64,000 nucleotides of DNA from CALVUJ01 sp045128835 (GCA_045128835.1 JBGVRX010000017.1:165045-229044); one strand, 5' to 3'; positions 17,857 to 26,300 are shown, numbered from the stretch's first letter. A program made the numbers and translations. Notes: a model not told the origin generated them from the letters alone.

Positions 17857-18720
17857 TTAATTATATCTTACTGTAACTGGAATTACCATTTCTAGATTTT
17901 TTGTTTTCTTATCAATTGAATCAGATGTTAATAAATTTTTAATTTCTATCTTAATTGTGATTTGTGATCCTGATGGTAAAACATAGTAAAATTTATTATC
18001 CATAAATACTCTGTTTTGTGGTAAAGTCAATTTAACTTTATTCGAACTTGCTTCTTTAACAACTCCTTGTGTTAAATCGTTATACTCAATAGCCTCAACA
18101 TACATTGTTTTAGAATCTTTATTGCTAATTGTAAAAGTATATATTAAAGAGTAATTTGCATTTGAAGGCACTTCCTCTTTTGATGAGCTATACACATATC
18201 TGTTAACTTCTGAAGAAAGAACGCGTTTATTTTCAAGTTCAACACTTTCTGCTTTTTCATAAGTTGCTCTTTCGAAAGGTTCACCTTCTGCAGTATAGCA
18301 TTCAGAGATTCCTTCTGGTTCTTCTAATAATTTGTAGTAAGTTGCATCTACTTTTTCATAACAATCAAATTCATCTTCACATCTATTTAATTCTGTTTTG
18401 CTAGTAATCTCTATATACTCAGGGTTGAAAAGTCCTTCTTTTTTATAACATTTTATTTTCCCTTCAAAACATGCTTGTATTTCTTCAGATGTTTCCAATT
18501 TTGAATATCCGTGCTTGTTACCTTCAATTTTTTTGTAACATGGCGTATTTGTTGGTTCTCTAAATTTTTTCATAACAACAGCTTGCACATCTAAGTCAGT
18601 TCCATCTGCCGTGCTTATTTTATAACTAACGTTCATAGGACTAGAACATGAACATCCGGAGACAACAACACAACAAACTAAAGCTAAACATACTGACAAT
18701 AATTTAAGTATCTTTTTCAT
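17857..18720 (-). CDS. Cys- and Tyr-rich lipoprotein of unknown function
   Basis: 287 residues with a type II signal peptide whose lipobox ends at Cys23 (VVSGC), so it is a surface lipoprotein. Residues about 55-160 hold a loose repeat of about 25-30 residues with Cys-Tyr pairs (CYKKIEG, CYKKEGL, CYEKVDA, ECYTAEG) and short Thr/Ser-Glu segments (LETSEEI, ITSKTEL). The C-terminal part looks like a beta-sandwich (YSLIYTFTISNKDSKTMYVEAI). A GTG nine bases upstream lies in the ribosome-binding site, so 18720 is the start. It follows dnaN and ends at a terminator. I do not recognise a family. Confidence 0.85.
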   Translation of the reverse strand: MKKILKLLSVCLALVCCVVVSGCSCSSPMNVSYKISTADGTDLDVQAVVMKKFREPTNTPCYKKIEGNKHGYSKLETSEEIQACFEGKIKCYKKEGLFNPEYIEITSKTELNRCEDEFDCYEKVDATYYKLLEEPEGISECYTAEGEPFERATYEKAESVELENKRVLSSEVNRYVYSSSKEEVPSNANYSLIYTFTISNKDSKTMYVEAIEYNDLTQGVVKEASSNKVKLTLPQNRVFMDNKFYYVLPSGSQITIKIEIKNLLTSDSIDKKTKNLEMVIPVTVRYN

Positions 18721-18780
18721 AATTAACACCCCATTACTATAATTATTTCATTTTTTGACATAAATGTAAACATTTATTTT

Positions 18781-19905
18781 CTATTGATATGATCTAACGG
18801 GTAAAACTAATTGAATAACAGAGTCATCTTCTTTGTTTTTTATAACAAAAGGATTCATCTCTCCGTTTAAGCAAATTTCAACATCTACACTGCCTATAGC
18901 TTTAATTGCTTCTGTTATGTATTGTGCACAAAAAGAAATATTTAATTTAGAACCTTCGTAATTGAAGTTTGATATTTTTTCCACAACGGAACCAATTTCT
19001 TGACTTCTTGAAGAAATTTCAACTTTATCATTATTCAAACTTAATTTAACAATATTATTTCTATCACTTGATAACAAACTTGCTCTGTCTATTGCAGAAA
19101 GTATATCACCTGTTAATGTGGATAACTTATTTTCAAATGTACTAGGTATTAATTTTGCCGCATCTGGATAAACTCCACTAATAACTCTTGTTGATATTAT
19201 TGTGTTATTAACTTTAAACATTACCTTTTTGTCAAAGAAGTTAATTATAACATCTTCTCCACCATCTACTATTTTATAAACTTCGTCTAAATTTTTAGCA
19301 GGGATAGTAACATTAACATAAGTTGTATCTCCAATTATTATTTTCTTTCTAGCTAATCTATATGTATCTGTAGCTACTGCTTCTAATACATTACCGTCAA
19401 CCTTGAAATTAACTCCTGTTAAAATAGGTCTTGTTTCTTTTTGACTTGTAGCAAATTTAGTTTGAGATATAACTTGTTTTAGGATATCTCCTTTTAATTT
19501 AATAATATTATTATCAAAAGAGAAATCAATAAAAGGATATTCATTAACATTTATACTGTTTAAACTGAAATTTGATTTTTGATCAACTATTTTTACTAAG
19601 TTTCCATCTACTAATTCTATTTCAACTCTATCCCCATCTAATTTTCTAATTATCTCTGTGATATATTTTGAATTTAATACACAACTTCCTGTTTCGAATA
19701 TTGTTATATTTTTTTCTTTACCTTCATCAACTTTAATAAAAGTAGATATTGATAAATCGGTATCACTTCCTATTAATGTTAATCCTTCGTTAGTTAATTC
19801 AAATTTAATACCAGTTAAAACAGCTATTGGAGTTTTATTGGTAACAGCTTTAGAAACAATGTTTAAAGCATTCATCAAATTGTTCCTTGAAATAATAAAT
19901 CTCAT
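18781..19905 (-). CDS. dnaN: DNA polymerase III beta sliding clamp
   Basis: 374 residues with three clamp domains. The N-terminus MRFIISRNNLMNALNIVSKAV and internal PILTGVNFKVDGNVLEAVATDTYRLA are diagnostic, as is the C-terminal VIQLVLPVRSY. AAAGGAGG precedes the ATG. It has its own promoter in the 161-base gap after dnaA, where two abutting DnaA-box-like sequences also lie. Confidence 0.98.
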   Translation of the reverse strand: MRFIISRNNLMNALNIVSKAVTNKTPIAVLTGIKFELTNEGLTLIGSDTDLSISTFIKVDEGKEKNITIFETGSCVLNSKYITEIIRKLDGDRVEIELVDGNLVKIVDQKSNFSLNSINVNEYPFIDFSFDNNIIKLKGDILKQVISQTKFATSQKETRPILTGVNFKVDGNVLEAVATDTYRLARKKIIIGDTTYVNVTIPAKNLDEVYKIVDGGEDVIINFFDKKVMFKVNNTIISTRVISGVYPDAAKLIPSTFENKLSTLTGDILSAIDRASLLSSDRNNIVKLSLNNDKVEISSRSQEIGSVVEKISNFNYEGSKLNISFCAQYITEAIKAIGSVDVEICLNGEMNPFVIKNKEDDSVIQLVLPVRSYQ

Positions 19906-19957
19906 TTTTATTCCTCCTTTATTTTATTAAAGATATATTATTTATATTTATTATATA

Positions 19958-19975
19958 TGTGGATTGTGTGGAAAA
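19958..19975 (-). other. Two abutting DnaA-box-like 9-mers upstream of dnaN
   Basis: TGTGGATTG (19958-19966) and TGTGGAAAA (19967-19975) are each one or two changes from TGTGGATAA. Bacillus-type origins are often bipartite, with boxes both upstream of dnaA and between dnaA and dnaN. Their position in the dnaN leader also suggests DnaA feedback control. Confidence 0.5.
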
Positions 19976-20005
19976 CTAATTGTTTTCATTCAAACTCACA
20001 ATAAT

Positions 20006-20033
20006 ATTATAACAAATTTTTTGAAAAATTCAA
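20006..20033 (-). promoter_or_regulatory. Promoter of dnaN
   Basis: Minus-strand TTGAAT (20033-20028), 16-base spacer, TATAAT (20011-20006) preceded by TGT, giving an extended -10. The start lies about 100 bases before dnaN, and the DnaA-box pair is inside the leader. Confidence 0.7.
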
Positions 20034-20038
20034 CTTTT

Positions 20039-20059
20039 TTATTACATTATATGTAATAA
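20039..20059. repeat. Perfect inverted repeat between dnaA stop and dnaN promoter
   Basis: Arms TTATTACAT and ATGTAATAA (9 bp each) around TAT. No T-run follows on either transcribed side, so it does not look like a terminator. It ends five bases before the dnaN -35 element and could be an operator. Confidence 0.55.
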
Positions 20060-20066
20060 AGTGACA

Positions 20067-21419
20067 TTACTTTAATAGTATTTTTATATCATCGATTGCT
20101 TGTTTAAAATTAGGGTCACTTTTCAACAATTTCTCAACCTTTTCACACGCGTTAATAACAGTTGAGTGATCACGACCGCCAAATTCTTCACCAATTTTAA
20201 TGAATGGAACATCCAATAAAGTACGGCAAAGGTACATTGCGATGTGTCTAGCGTTGGAAATGTTACTAACTCTTATACTTGCTGACAATTGGGATGTGGA
20301 AATCTTATAGTAATCAGCCACCGCCATTTTGATTTTGTCGATAGTTAAAACGTTAGAATTTGTTGTTTGATTTACAACTAAGCCCTTTAGGGCTTCTTGC
20401 GCCAAATCTAGGTCAATAATCTTCGTTTGTTTTTTAAATGATTCTGCATAGAACACTAAACGATTTAGTGCACCTTCTAATTGTCTAATATCTTTAGAAT
20501 ATTTTAAAGCAATATAACTAAGAACATCTTCTTTAATTACTTTGGTGCTAATATTTTGGTTTTCCACTTTTTTCTTTAGAATCTCTAAAGAAGTTTCGAA
20601 TTCTGGATTTTGTATACTAACGCTCAATCCACTTGCAAATCTACTAACTAAACGCTCTTCTAAACCCTTTAATTCATTAGGTGATCTATCGCTTGTAATA
20701 ACAATTTGTTTACGATTGTTGATAAGATGGTTGAAAATGTGGAAAAACATCTCATTTGTTTTATCTTTTCCTGAAAGGAACTGTATATCATCTATCAACA
20801 AAACATCTCTTTGTTTAAAACTCTCTTTTAACTCATTAATTGTGTTATCTCTAATGGCATTTACATAATCATCAAGGAAATCTGCACTAGAAATGTAGTA
20901 AACTTTTGTCTCTTGTCCAGATTTATAACGAATGTAATTGCCGATTGCGTGCAATAAATGTGTTTTTCCTATGCCACTTTTACCATAAATGAACAAAGGA
21001 TTGTAAAATTTACCTGGTTCTAAAGCTGCTGTTAGTGCTGCACTTTGCGCTTCTTGGTTAGATGGCCCCACAACAAAGTTTTCAAATGTGTAATTTCCGT
21101 TCAAATTTGACGAAAACGCTTCATTTATCGGCTTATTCTCGGAAGTTCTAACAATTTCTTGATTGTTTTCCATTGTTATTACACAACGAAAATAAGATTT
21201 ACTAACTTCTTCTAATGTCATTTCGATAATATCCACATATCGAGATTCTAAAAGTTCTTTTGCGAATTTTGTTTTTACGCTAATGTATGCTGTATCGTCT
21301 TTTACATCATACAGTTTTGAATCTTGGAAAAAAGTATTGAAAATGTTGTTATCTTGTAATTTGTTCTTCAAAGATATCAATACTTCATCCCAAATACTGT
21401 TTAACTTAGAAAAATTCAT
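20067..21419 (-). CDS. dnaA: Chromosomal replication initiator DnaA
   Basis: 450 residues. Domain I (1-80) carries WDEVLISLKNKL; after a short linker comes the AAA+ domain with Walker A GKSGIGKT at about 146-153 and Walker B VLLIDDIQFL. Domain IV ends with VSNISNARHIAMYLCR and the DNA-reading GGRDHSTVINACEKV. The longest frame starts seven codons earlier, but GGGGGAGAG lies in that stretch and serves the ATG at 21419. An extended -10 promoter lies about 30 bases upstream, within the origin region. Confidence 0.98.
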   Translation of the reverse strand: MNFSKLNSIWDEVLISLKNKLQDNNIFNTFFQDSKLYDVKDDTAYISVKTKFAKELLESRYVDIIEMTLEEVSKSYFRCVITMENNQEIVRTSENKPINEAFSSNLNGNYTFENFVVGPSNQEAQSAALTAALEPGKFYNPLFIYGKSGIGKTHLLHAIGNYIRYKSGQETKVYYISSADFLDDYVNAIRDNTINELKESFKQRDVLLIDDIQFLSGKDKTNEMFFHIFNHLINNRKQIVITSDRSPNELKGLEERLVSRFASGLSVSIQNPEFETSLEILKKKVENQNISTKVIKEDVLSYIALKYSKDIRQLEGALNRLVFYAESFKKQTKIIDLDLAQEALKGLVVNQTTNSNVLTIDKIKMAVADYYKISTSQLSASIRVSNISNARHIAMYLCRTLLDVPFIKIGEEFGGRDHSTVINACEKVEKLLKSDPNFKQAIDDIKILLK

Positions 21420-21449
21420 AATATATTCTCTCCCCCACAAACTAAGTCT

Positions 21450-21458
21450 ACTATAACA
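21450..21458 (-). promoter_or_regulatory. Extended -10 promoter of dnaA
   Basis: Minus-strand TGTTATAGT ends at 21450, about 30 bases before the dnaA start. The -35 position is only T-rich. A DnaA-box-like TGTGGAAAA (21464-21472) overlaps the upstream half, compatible with autoregulation. Confidence 0.55.
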
Positions 21459-21744
21459 TATATTGTGGAAAAAAAATTAATAAATTCACTCTCCACAAAG
21501 TTATCCACAGGTATTATAACCCTATTTTGCTTAATAAAACATAGTTTTCCACAAAATAAAATGTGAATTATTTTGTTTGAAAGTCGATTTTTGTTAACAG
21601 TTGACAAAAACGTTCAAAATTTCCCACATTTTTAAAACTAACTAAACAGCATTTTCTTTAGATTTTCTATAAGAAAAGGAAGTATTTCCACATATATTTT
21701 TGAGTTTTGAACAAAAAATGTTTACAAATAGTAACTGATTTTAA

Positions 21745-21773
21745 TTGACTTAAAGTCTAAAACAAATTATAAT
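21745..21773 (+). promoter_or_regulatory. Vegetative promoter of rpmH-rnpA
   Basis: TTGACT (21745-21750), 17-base spacer, TATAAT (21768-21773): one mismatch to consensus. It fires away from the origin into rpmH. Confidence 0.85.
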
Positions 21774-21810
21774 TTTATCGCTATGTGTATTATTTGATGG
21801 AGGTGTAACG

Positions 21811-21945
21811 ATGAAAAGAACATATCAACCTAGTAAAAGAAAACATTCTAAGGTTCATGGCTTTAGAGCAAGAATGTCTACAAAGAATGGCCGTAAGGTA
21901 CTTGCTAGAAGAAGAAGCAAGGGAAGACAAGTCCTATCTGCTTAA
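21811..21945 (+). CDS. rpmH: 50S ribosomal protein L34
   Basis: 44 residues beginning MKRTYQPSKRKHSKVHGF and ending GRQVLSA, a full-length L34. GATGGAGGTG lies just upstream of the ATG. It is the first gene of the rpmH-rnpA-yidC-jag cluster that flanks origins in Firmicutes. A small hairpin terminator follows at once, so L34 may be made in excess over the genes behind it. Confidence 0.98.
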   Translation: MKRTYQPSKRKHSKVHGFRARMSTKNGRKVLARRRSKGRQVLSA

Positions 21946-21952
21946 TAGAAAG

Positions 21953-21977
21953 AGCTACTAGTAAGTAGCTTTTTTTA
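21953..21977 (+). terminator. Terminator or attenuator between rpmH and rnpA
   Basis: 7-bp stem AGCTACT/AGTAGCT with a four-base loop and a run of seven T. rnpA starts 20 bases later with no clear promoter between, so partial read-through is likely. Confidence 0.75.
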
Positions 21978-21997
21978 TATTTAAAAGGATGAAAAAG

Positions 21998-22315
21998 ATG
22001 AAAAAAGAGTATAGATTGTTGAAAAATGAAGAATTTAAGAATGTTTTAGATGCTAAAAAGAGTGTTGCTTCTAAAGAATTTGTGATATATAGGAAAAAAA
22101 ATTCACTTAACCACGCAAGAATTGGTATAAGTGTGAGTTCTAAAGTCGGAAATTCGGTAGTTAGACACAAAATTAAGCGACAAATAAGTGAAATGTTGAA
22201 AACTTTTTTCGATACAAGTGTAAATATCGATATTGTTATAATTGTTAGAAATAAGTTTTTAAACAACAATTTTTTTGAAAACAAAGTAGTTTTAGAAAAA
22301 TTATTAAAGCAATGA
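21998..22315 (+). CDS. rnpA: Ribonuclease P protein component
   Basis: 105 residues. The RnpA signature RIGISVSSKVGNSVVRHKIKRQISE is present in the middle, covering the basic RNR-like helix that binds precursor tRNA and the RNase P RNA. The first in-frame ATG (21989) touches the ribosome-binding site AAAAGG, so the second ATG at 21998 is the better start. It sits in the rpmH-rnpA-yidC order. Confidence 0.95.
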   Translation: MKKEYRLLKNEEFKNVLDAKKSVASKEFVIYRKKNSLNHARIGISVSSKVGNSVVRHKIKRQISEMLKTFFDTSVNIDIVIIVRNKFLNNNFFENKVVLEKLLKQ

Positions 22316-22328
22316 GAGGGGAAAATTA

Positions 22329-23471
22329 ATGAAAAAAATGAGATTATTTCTTATTCTTTTATTTTCTATGATAATTGTTAGTGGATGTAGTTGTACACAG
22401 TCTATGTGTACTGATGAAGATCTAGAATCTATAGAAAACGCAATAAAAGAAAAATATAAAGGTAATGAAGCAGATTTATATGATACGAAATATGAAAAAA
22501 GTTTTAGAGAGGAAGCTATTTCTAAAGGAATATCTGATGAGAGTGAAATAGCTGATTATGTTAAGCAAAACATAGAAAAAAAGATAGAAAATGAATACAG
22601 CGCACATCCTAAAGCTTGTTTAACAGTTGATGACGCGGTTGATCCTGATAGTGGCGCTACAATTAAAGGAAAAACGTGGAAAAGTGCATTTAGCGAAGGT
22701 GGATTATTAGAGGGATTGATAGTTTATCCTATTTCTTGGTTGTTGGTAACTTTTGTGTCTCTTTTCGGAGGTAGTGGTGGTGCAAAAGTTTTATCAATAA
22801 TTGTAACAACATTGTTGATAAAATTGTTTATCTTAATATTAACATTCAAGAGTCAAATTCAAACTCAAAAAATGCAAGCTATACAACCTGAAATATCTGA
22901 AATAACTAAGAAAATTAATGATCCAAATATTTCTCCAAATGAGAAAGCTAGATTGCAAATGAAGATGTTTGAAATATATAAAAAGAATGATATTAAACCA
23001 TTAGCAGGAATGCTTCCACAATTCTTATCTATTCCTATTTTCTTGTCAGTTTGGTCTGCAGTTAGTCAAACTCTAGTAATACGAAACGGAAGTTTCTTGG
23101 GAATTGATTTAGGTGTTACAGTTAGTACACAAGTATTTAGTTTTAATATAGGCGCAATTTTGTTGTTCTTATTGATGACTGGTTTTCAAATTTTGTCTAT
23201 GAAATTACCAAATATACTAAGAAAAATGAAAGCTGATTATAAAACAAAGGATAAAGTTCAAAATATGGAAGGACAAATGAAAGGTATGATGAACTTTATG
23301 TTGATTATGGTTATTTTCACAGGATTTATGTTGCCTGCAGCATTAGCTATTTATTGGACGATTGGTTCTGTGTTTATGATATTGCAAACACTAGTGTTCC
23401 AAAGTGATAAAGTAAAAGCAAAATTAAATAGTTTAGCTAATAGAAAAAAGAAAGCAAAAGTAGTACAATAA
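22329..23471 (+). CDS. yidC: Membrane protein insertase YidC/SpoIIIJ, lipoprotein form
   Basis: 380 residues. The signal peptide has a lipobox ending around Cys20 (VSGC), as in Gram-positive YidC1/SpoIIIJ. It is followed by an extracellular segment of roughly 110 residues, which is longer than usual and rich in Lys and Glu. The conserved core has five membrane segments, with the QKMQAIQPEISEITKKI loop between the first two. The C-terminal tail is basic (NRKKKAKVV) and would contact the ribosome. In spore formers this paralogue can also serve forespore development. It lies between rnpA and jag. Confidence 0.96.
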   Translation: MKKMRLFLILLFSMIIVSGCSCTQSMCTDEDLESIENAIKEKYKGNEADLYDTKYEKSFREEAISKGISDESEIADYVKQNIEKKIENEYSAHPKACLTVDDAVDPDSGATIKGKTWKSAFSEGGLLEGLIVYPISWLLVTFVSLFGGSGGAKVLSIIVTTLLIKLFILILTFKSQIQTQKMQAIQPEISEITKKINDPNISPNEKARLQMKMFEIYKKNDIKPLAGMLPQFLSIPIFLSVWSAVSQTLVIRNGSFLGIDLGVTVSTQVFSFNIGAILLFLLMTGFQILSMKLPNILRKMKADYKTKDKVQNMEGQMKGMMNFMLIMVIFTGFMLPAALAIYWTIGSVFMILQTLVFQSDKVKAKLNSLANRKKKAKVVQ

Positions 23472-23493
23472 TGTGTATAAGAGGTGGATTAGT

Positions 23494-24084
23494 ATGAATT
23501 TATATGTAGGAAAAGATCTTAATGAAGCTTTAGATAAAGCGGCAGATGCAGAAAACGTTGATATTGAGTATTTACAATACAGAATTACACGTGAAACAGA
23601 AGGAGAAGTTGAAATAGAAGCTTACTTTGTTGCTGATGTAATTGATTATGTGAAAAAGTATTTAAATACAATCTTAGTTAATATGGGATTAAAAGTAGAA
23701 TTGAACTCAAAATACGAAGGCGAAGTCATTAATGTTAATATCAAAACTGATCACGATGCGGTATTGATTGGTAAGGGTGGAAGAACATTACAATCTTTGA
23801 ATGAATTAGTTAGAGTTGCTATTCACAATAGATATGGAAAACATTACAAGATTTTGTTAGATATTGGTGAATATAAAGAAGAAAAATACGAAAAACTTAT
23901 ACAAATGGCTAGAAGATACGCTAAAGAGGTTCAACAAACAAAAACAAAGGTGACTTTGAGACCGATGCCAAGTGATGAAAGAAGAATTATTCACGGTGCA
24001 TTAACTAACTATCACAACATTAAAACTGAAAGCGTTGGTCAAGGAAAAGATCGTCGATTGACCATTTACTACGTAGAAGAATAA
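23494..24084 (+). CDS. jag: RNA-binding protein Jag/KhpB
   Basis: 196 residues. The Jag N-terminal domain (1-50) is followed by a KH domain with the GKGGRTLQSLNELV loop and a C-terminal R3H domain (ERRIIHGAL). KhpB-type proteins bind RNA globally and affect cell elongation. An in-frame GTG at 23473 lies in the GAGGTGG ribosome-binding region, so the ATG at 23494 is the start. It directly follows yidC and ends at a strong terminator. Confidence 0.95.
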   Translation: MNLYVGKDLNEALDKAADAENVDIEYLQYRITRETEGEVEIEAYFVADVIDYVKKYLNTILVNMGLKVELNSKYEGEVINVNIKTDHDAVLIGKGGRTLQSLNELVRVAIHNRYGKHYKILLDIGEYKEEKYEKLIQMARRYAKEVQQTKTKVTLRPMPSDERRIIHGALTNYHNIKTESVGQGKDRRLTIYYVEE

Positions 24085-24095
24085 AATAATTTAAA

Positions 24096-24130
24096 AAATA
24101 TTTGGATGTCAAAATCTAAATATTTTTTTT
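24096..24130 (+). terminator. Terminator of the rpmH-rnpA-yidC-jag unit
   Basis: 11-bp stem AAATATTTGGA/TCTAAATATTT (one G-U pair) with an eight-base loop, running into eight T. Confidence 0.85.
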
Positions 24131-24157
24131 ATCCCAATTTATTTAAAACTGAATTAG

Positions 24158-24166
24158 TGATATACT
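24158..24166 (+). promoter_or_regulatory. Extended -10 promoter of mnmE-tatD-rnmV-rsmA
   Basis: TGATATACT: TGN followed by a 5/6 -10 hexamer, about 30 bases before mnmE and after the jag terminator. No good -35 hexamer is seen. Confidence 0.55.
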
Positions 24167-24194
24167 ATAAAAAAATAAGAATAGAGGAATGTTT

Positions 24195-25523
24195 ATGATG
24201 AATGATGTAATAGTTGCTTTAGCAACGGCTCCCATGGAGTCTGCTATAGCTGTAATAAGAGTTAGTGGAGAGGATTCTTTTTTGTTGTTAAATAAAATAT
24301 TTAGTAAAAAGGTGAATGTTGAAGGACATAAGGCTTATTTTGGAAATATTGTTGATGAAGAAAATATAATAGATGAAGTTCTCGTAACTACATTTGTTTC
24401 TCCTAGATCTTTTACTGGGGAAAATTCTTTTGAAATAAATTGTCACGGGGGAATGTTTATTGTTGAAAAGATAATTCAAGCGTGTATTAAGAATGGAGCA
24501 AGATTAGCTAATAGGGGAGAATTTTCTAAAAGGGCATATTTGAACGGAAAAATCGATTTAATTCAAGCTGAAGCAATTAATGATATGATTAGGGCGACAA
24601 GTGAAGAAGAAAGTAAGTTGGCGGTTATGTCATTAAAAGGTTCGACTTCAAAAATGATATATGAAGTTAAAGAAAAAATGACTCAAGTTTTGGCTAATAT
24701 CGAGGTTAATATAGATTATCCAGAATATGATGATGCGGAAGTTATAACAAAAGAAGTGGCTAAACTTAAATTATTGGAACTAAGAAAACGTATAAAAGAA
24801 ATTATAAAAGATGCTAAGATTGGAAAAATAATTAAAGATGGAATTAAAGTGGCTATAGTAGGTAAACCAAATGTGGGAAAATCAAGTTTATTGAATGCTT
24901 TATTGAACGAGGATAAAGCTATAGTTACAAACATTGCGGGTACTACTAGAGATATAGTGGAAGGTCAAGTTAATATTGATGGATTGAAAATTAATTTGTT
25001 AGATACAGCGGGTATAAGAAATAGTGATGATAGTGTGGAAAAGATTGGTATAGAAAAATCTATCAAAACAATTGAAGAAGCAGATCTTGTTTTGCTTGTT
25101 TTAGATGCGGCAAGAGGCATAGACGAAGAAGATGTTCAATTAATGGAATTGGTTAAAGAAAAAAAACACATCACTGTTGTTAATAAAATTGAATTAAATG
25201 AAGGGTGTACAATTCCTGGTGTAAAAATAAGTGCGAAAAATAAAAATATAGATGAACTAAAAAATAAAATAAAAAAAGAAGTTGGCTATTCTTGTAATTA
25301 TGAAAATAAGCCGTTATTAACAAACTCTAGACAAATAGGTTTGCTGGAGTCAAGTTTAAAAAATATTGATAATGGTTTGAAAGAAATAGAAAAAGGGACT
25401 CCGGTTGATTTGGTGTCTATAGATTTATCGAAAGCACTTTTAGATATGGAAGATATTTTAGGAAATAGAAGTAAGGTAAATTTAAGTGATGAAATATTTT
25501 CTAGATTTTGTTTAGGAAAGTAG
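24195..25523 (+). CDS. mnmE: tRNA modification GTPase MnmE
   Basis: 442 residues. The N-terminal formyl-THF-binding domain (NDVIVALATAPMESAIAVIR) and helical domain surround a Ras-like G domain with G1 GKPNVGKSSL near 219-228, the DTAG switch and an NKIE motif. The C-terminus is the catalytic CLGK. AGAGGA touches the first in-frame ATG (24189), so the next (24195, or the adjacent 24198) is used. It works with MnmG at tRNA wobble U34. It heads an operon with tatD, rnmV and rsmA. Confidence 0.97.
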   Translation: MMNDVIVALATAPMESAIAVIRVSGEDSFLLLNKIFSKKVNVEGHKAYFGNIVDEENIIDEVLVTTFVSPRSFTGENSFEINCHGGMFIVEKIIQACIKNGARLANRGEFSKRAYLNGKIDLIQAEAINDMIRATSEEESKLAVMSLKGSTSKMIYEVKEKMTQVLANIEVNIDYPEYDDAEVITKEVAKLKLLELRKRIKEIIKDAKIGKIIKDGIKVAIVGKPNVGKSSLLNALLNEDKAIVTNIAGTTRDIVEGQVNIDGLKINLLDTAGIRNSDDSVEKIGIEKSIKTIEEADLVLLVLDAARGIDEEDVQLMELVKEKKHITVVNKIELNEGCTIPGVKISAKNKNIDELKNKIKKEVGYSCNYENKPLLTNSRQIGLLESSLKNIDNGLKEIEKGTPVDLVSIDLSKALLDMEDILGNRSKVNLSDEIFSRFCLGK

Positions 25524-25532
25524 GTATGTGGA

Positions 25533-26300
25533 ATGTATTTTGATACGCACGTTCATTTAAATAGCGAAGCATATGAAGATGTTGATGAAATTGTAAAGAA
25601 CGCAATCTCTGCAGACGTTAATGGAATGGTTGTTGTTGGTTATGATTTAGAATCGTCGCTCAAAGCCGTTGAAATAGCTTCAAATTTCAATTTTGTGTAT
25701 GCTGCCATAGGAATTCACCCAAGTGAGGTTAAAAACGCTAAATTAAGCGATTTAGAGGCTATAGAGCGATATTTAAAACACGAGAAGGTTGTTGCTGTTG
25801 GTGAAATAGGCTTGGATTATCACTGGGACAAGGATAATAAAGATGTCCAAAAGAGATATTTTATTGAACAGCTTAAATTAGCGGGTAAATATAATTTGCC
25901 GATTGTAATCCACTCTAGGGAAGCTGCTAACGACACATATGAGGTGTTGAAAGAAAATAAAAATTACTATAAAAAAGGAATAATGCATTGTTACAGTTAT
26001 TCTGTTGAGATGGCAAACAAATTTATTGATCTAGGTTTTAAACTATCATTTGGTGGTGCGTTGACTTTCTTGAATTCTAAAGAAAATAAATCTGTGGTAA
26101 AGAACATGAATATTGAAAATTTGTTGTTGGAAACAGATGCGCCGTATTTAACTCCACATCCTTATAGAGGAAAAAGAAACGAACCAAAATATTTGCCTTT
26201 AATTGCTGAGGAAATGGCTAAAATAAAAAACGTTAGTGTTGAAAAAATTGCTGCAAAGACATTTGAAAATGCGTGCGAAATTTTCGGGGTGAAACTATGA
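25533..26300 (+). CDS. tatD: TatD-family metal-dependent DNase
   Basis: 255 residues, a TIM-barrel amidohydrolase-type hydrolase. The metal-binding DTHVHLN lies at the N-terminus, GEIGLDYHW and PIVIHSREA in the middle, and LLLETDAPYLTPHPYRGKRNEP near the C-terminus. TatD proteins trim 3' DNA or RNA ends. It is followed with overlap by rnmV and rsmA, the tatD-rnmV-rsmA order of Bacillus. Confidence 0.96.
   Translation: MYFDTHVHLNSEAYEDVDEIVKNAISADVNGMVVVGYDLESSLKAVEIASNFNFVYAAIGIHPSEVKNAKLSDLEAIERYLKHEKVVAVGEIGLDYHWDKDNKDVQKRYFIEQLKLAGKYNLPIVIHSREAANDTYEVLKENKNYYKKGIMHCYSYSVEMANKFIDLGFKLSFGGALTFLNSKENKSVVKNMNIENLLLETDAPYLTPHPYRGKRNEPKYLPLIAEEMAKIKNVSVEKIAAKTFENACEIFGVKL

Larger units (their letters stand above)
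21420..21810. other. Chromosomal replication origin oriC (dnaA-rpmH intergenic region)
   Basis: 391 bases without a gene between divergent dnaA and rpmH. It contains a perfect DnaA box TTATCCACA at 21501-21509 and near matches TGTGGAAAA at 21464-21472 and TTTTCCACA at 21545-21553. Weaker CCACA sites occur near 21491, 21617 and 21689. The stretch 21555-21720 is very AT-rich and is the natural candidate for unwinding. Strand use switches here: every gene to the left is on the minus strand and every gene to the right up to 49.6 kb is on the plus strand. The unwinding boundary is inference. Confidence 0.85.

Noticed and set aside
21958..22284. 108-codon frame antisense to rnpA
   Set aside because: rnpA is certain by motif and synteny; the reverse frame is a by-product of its Lys-rich codons.
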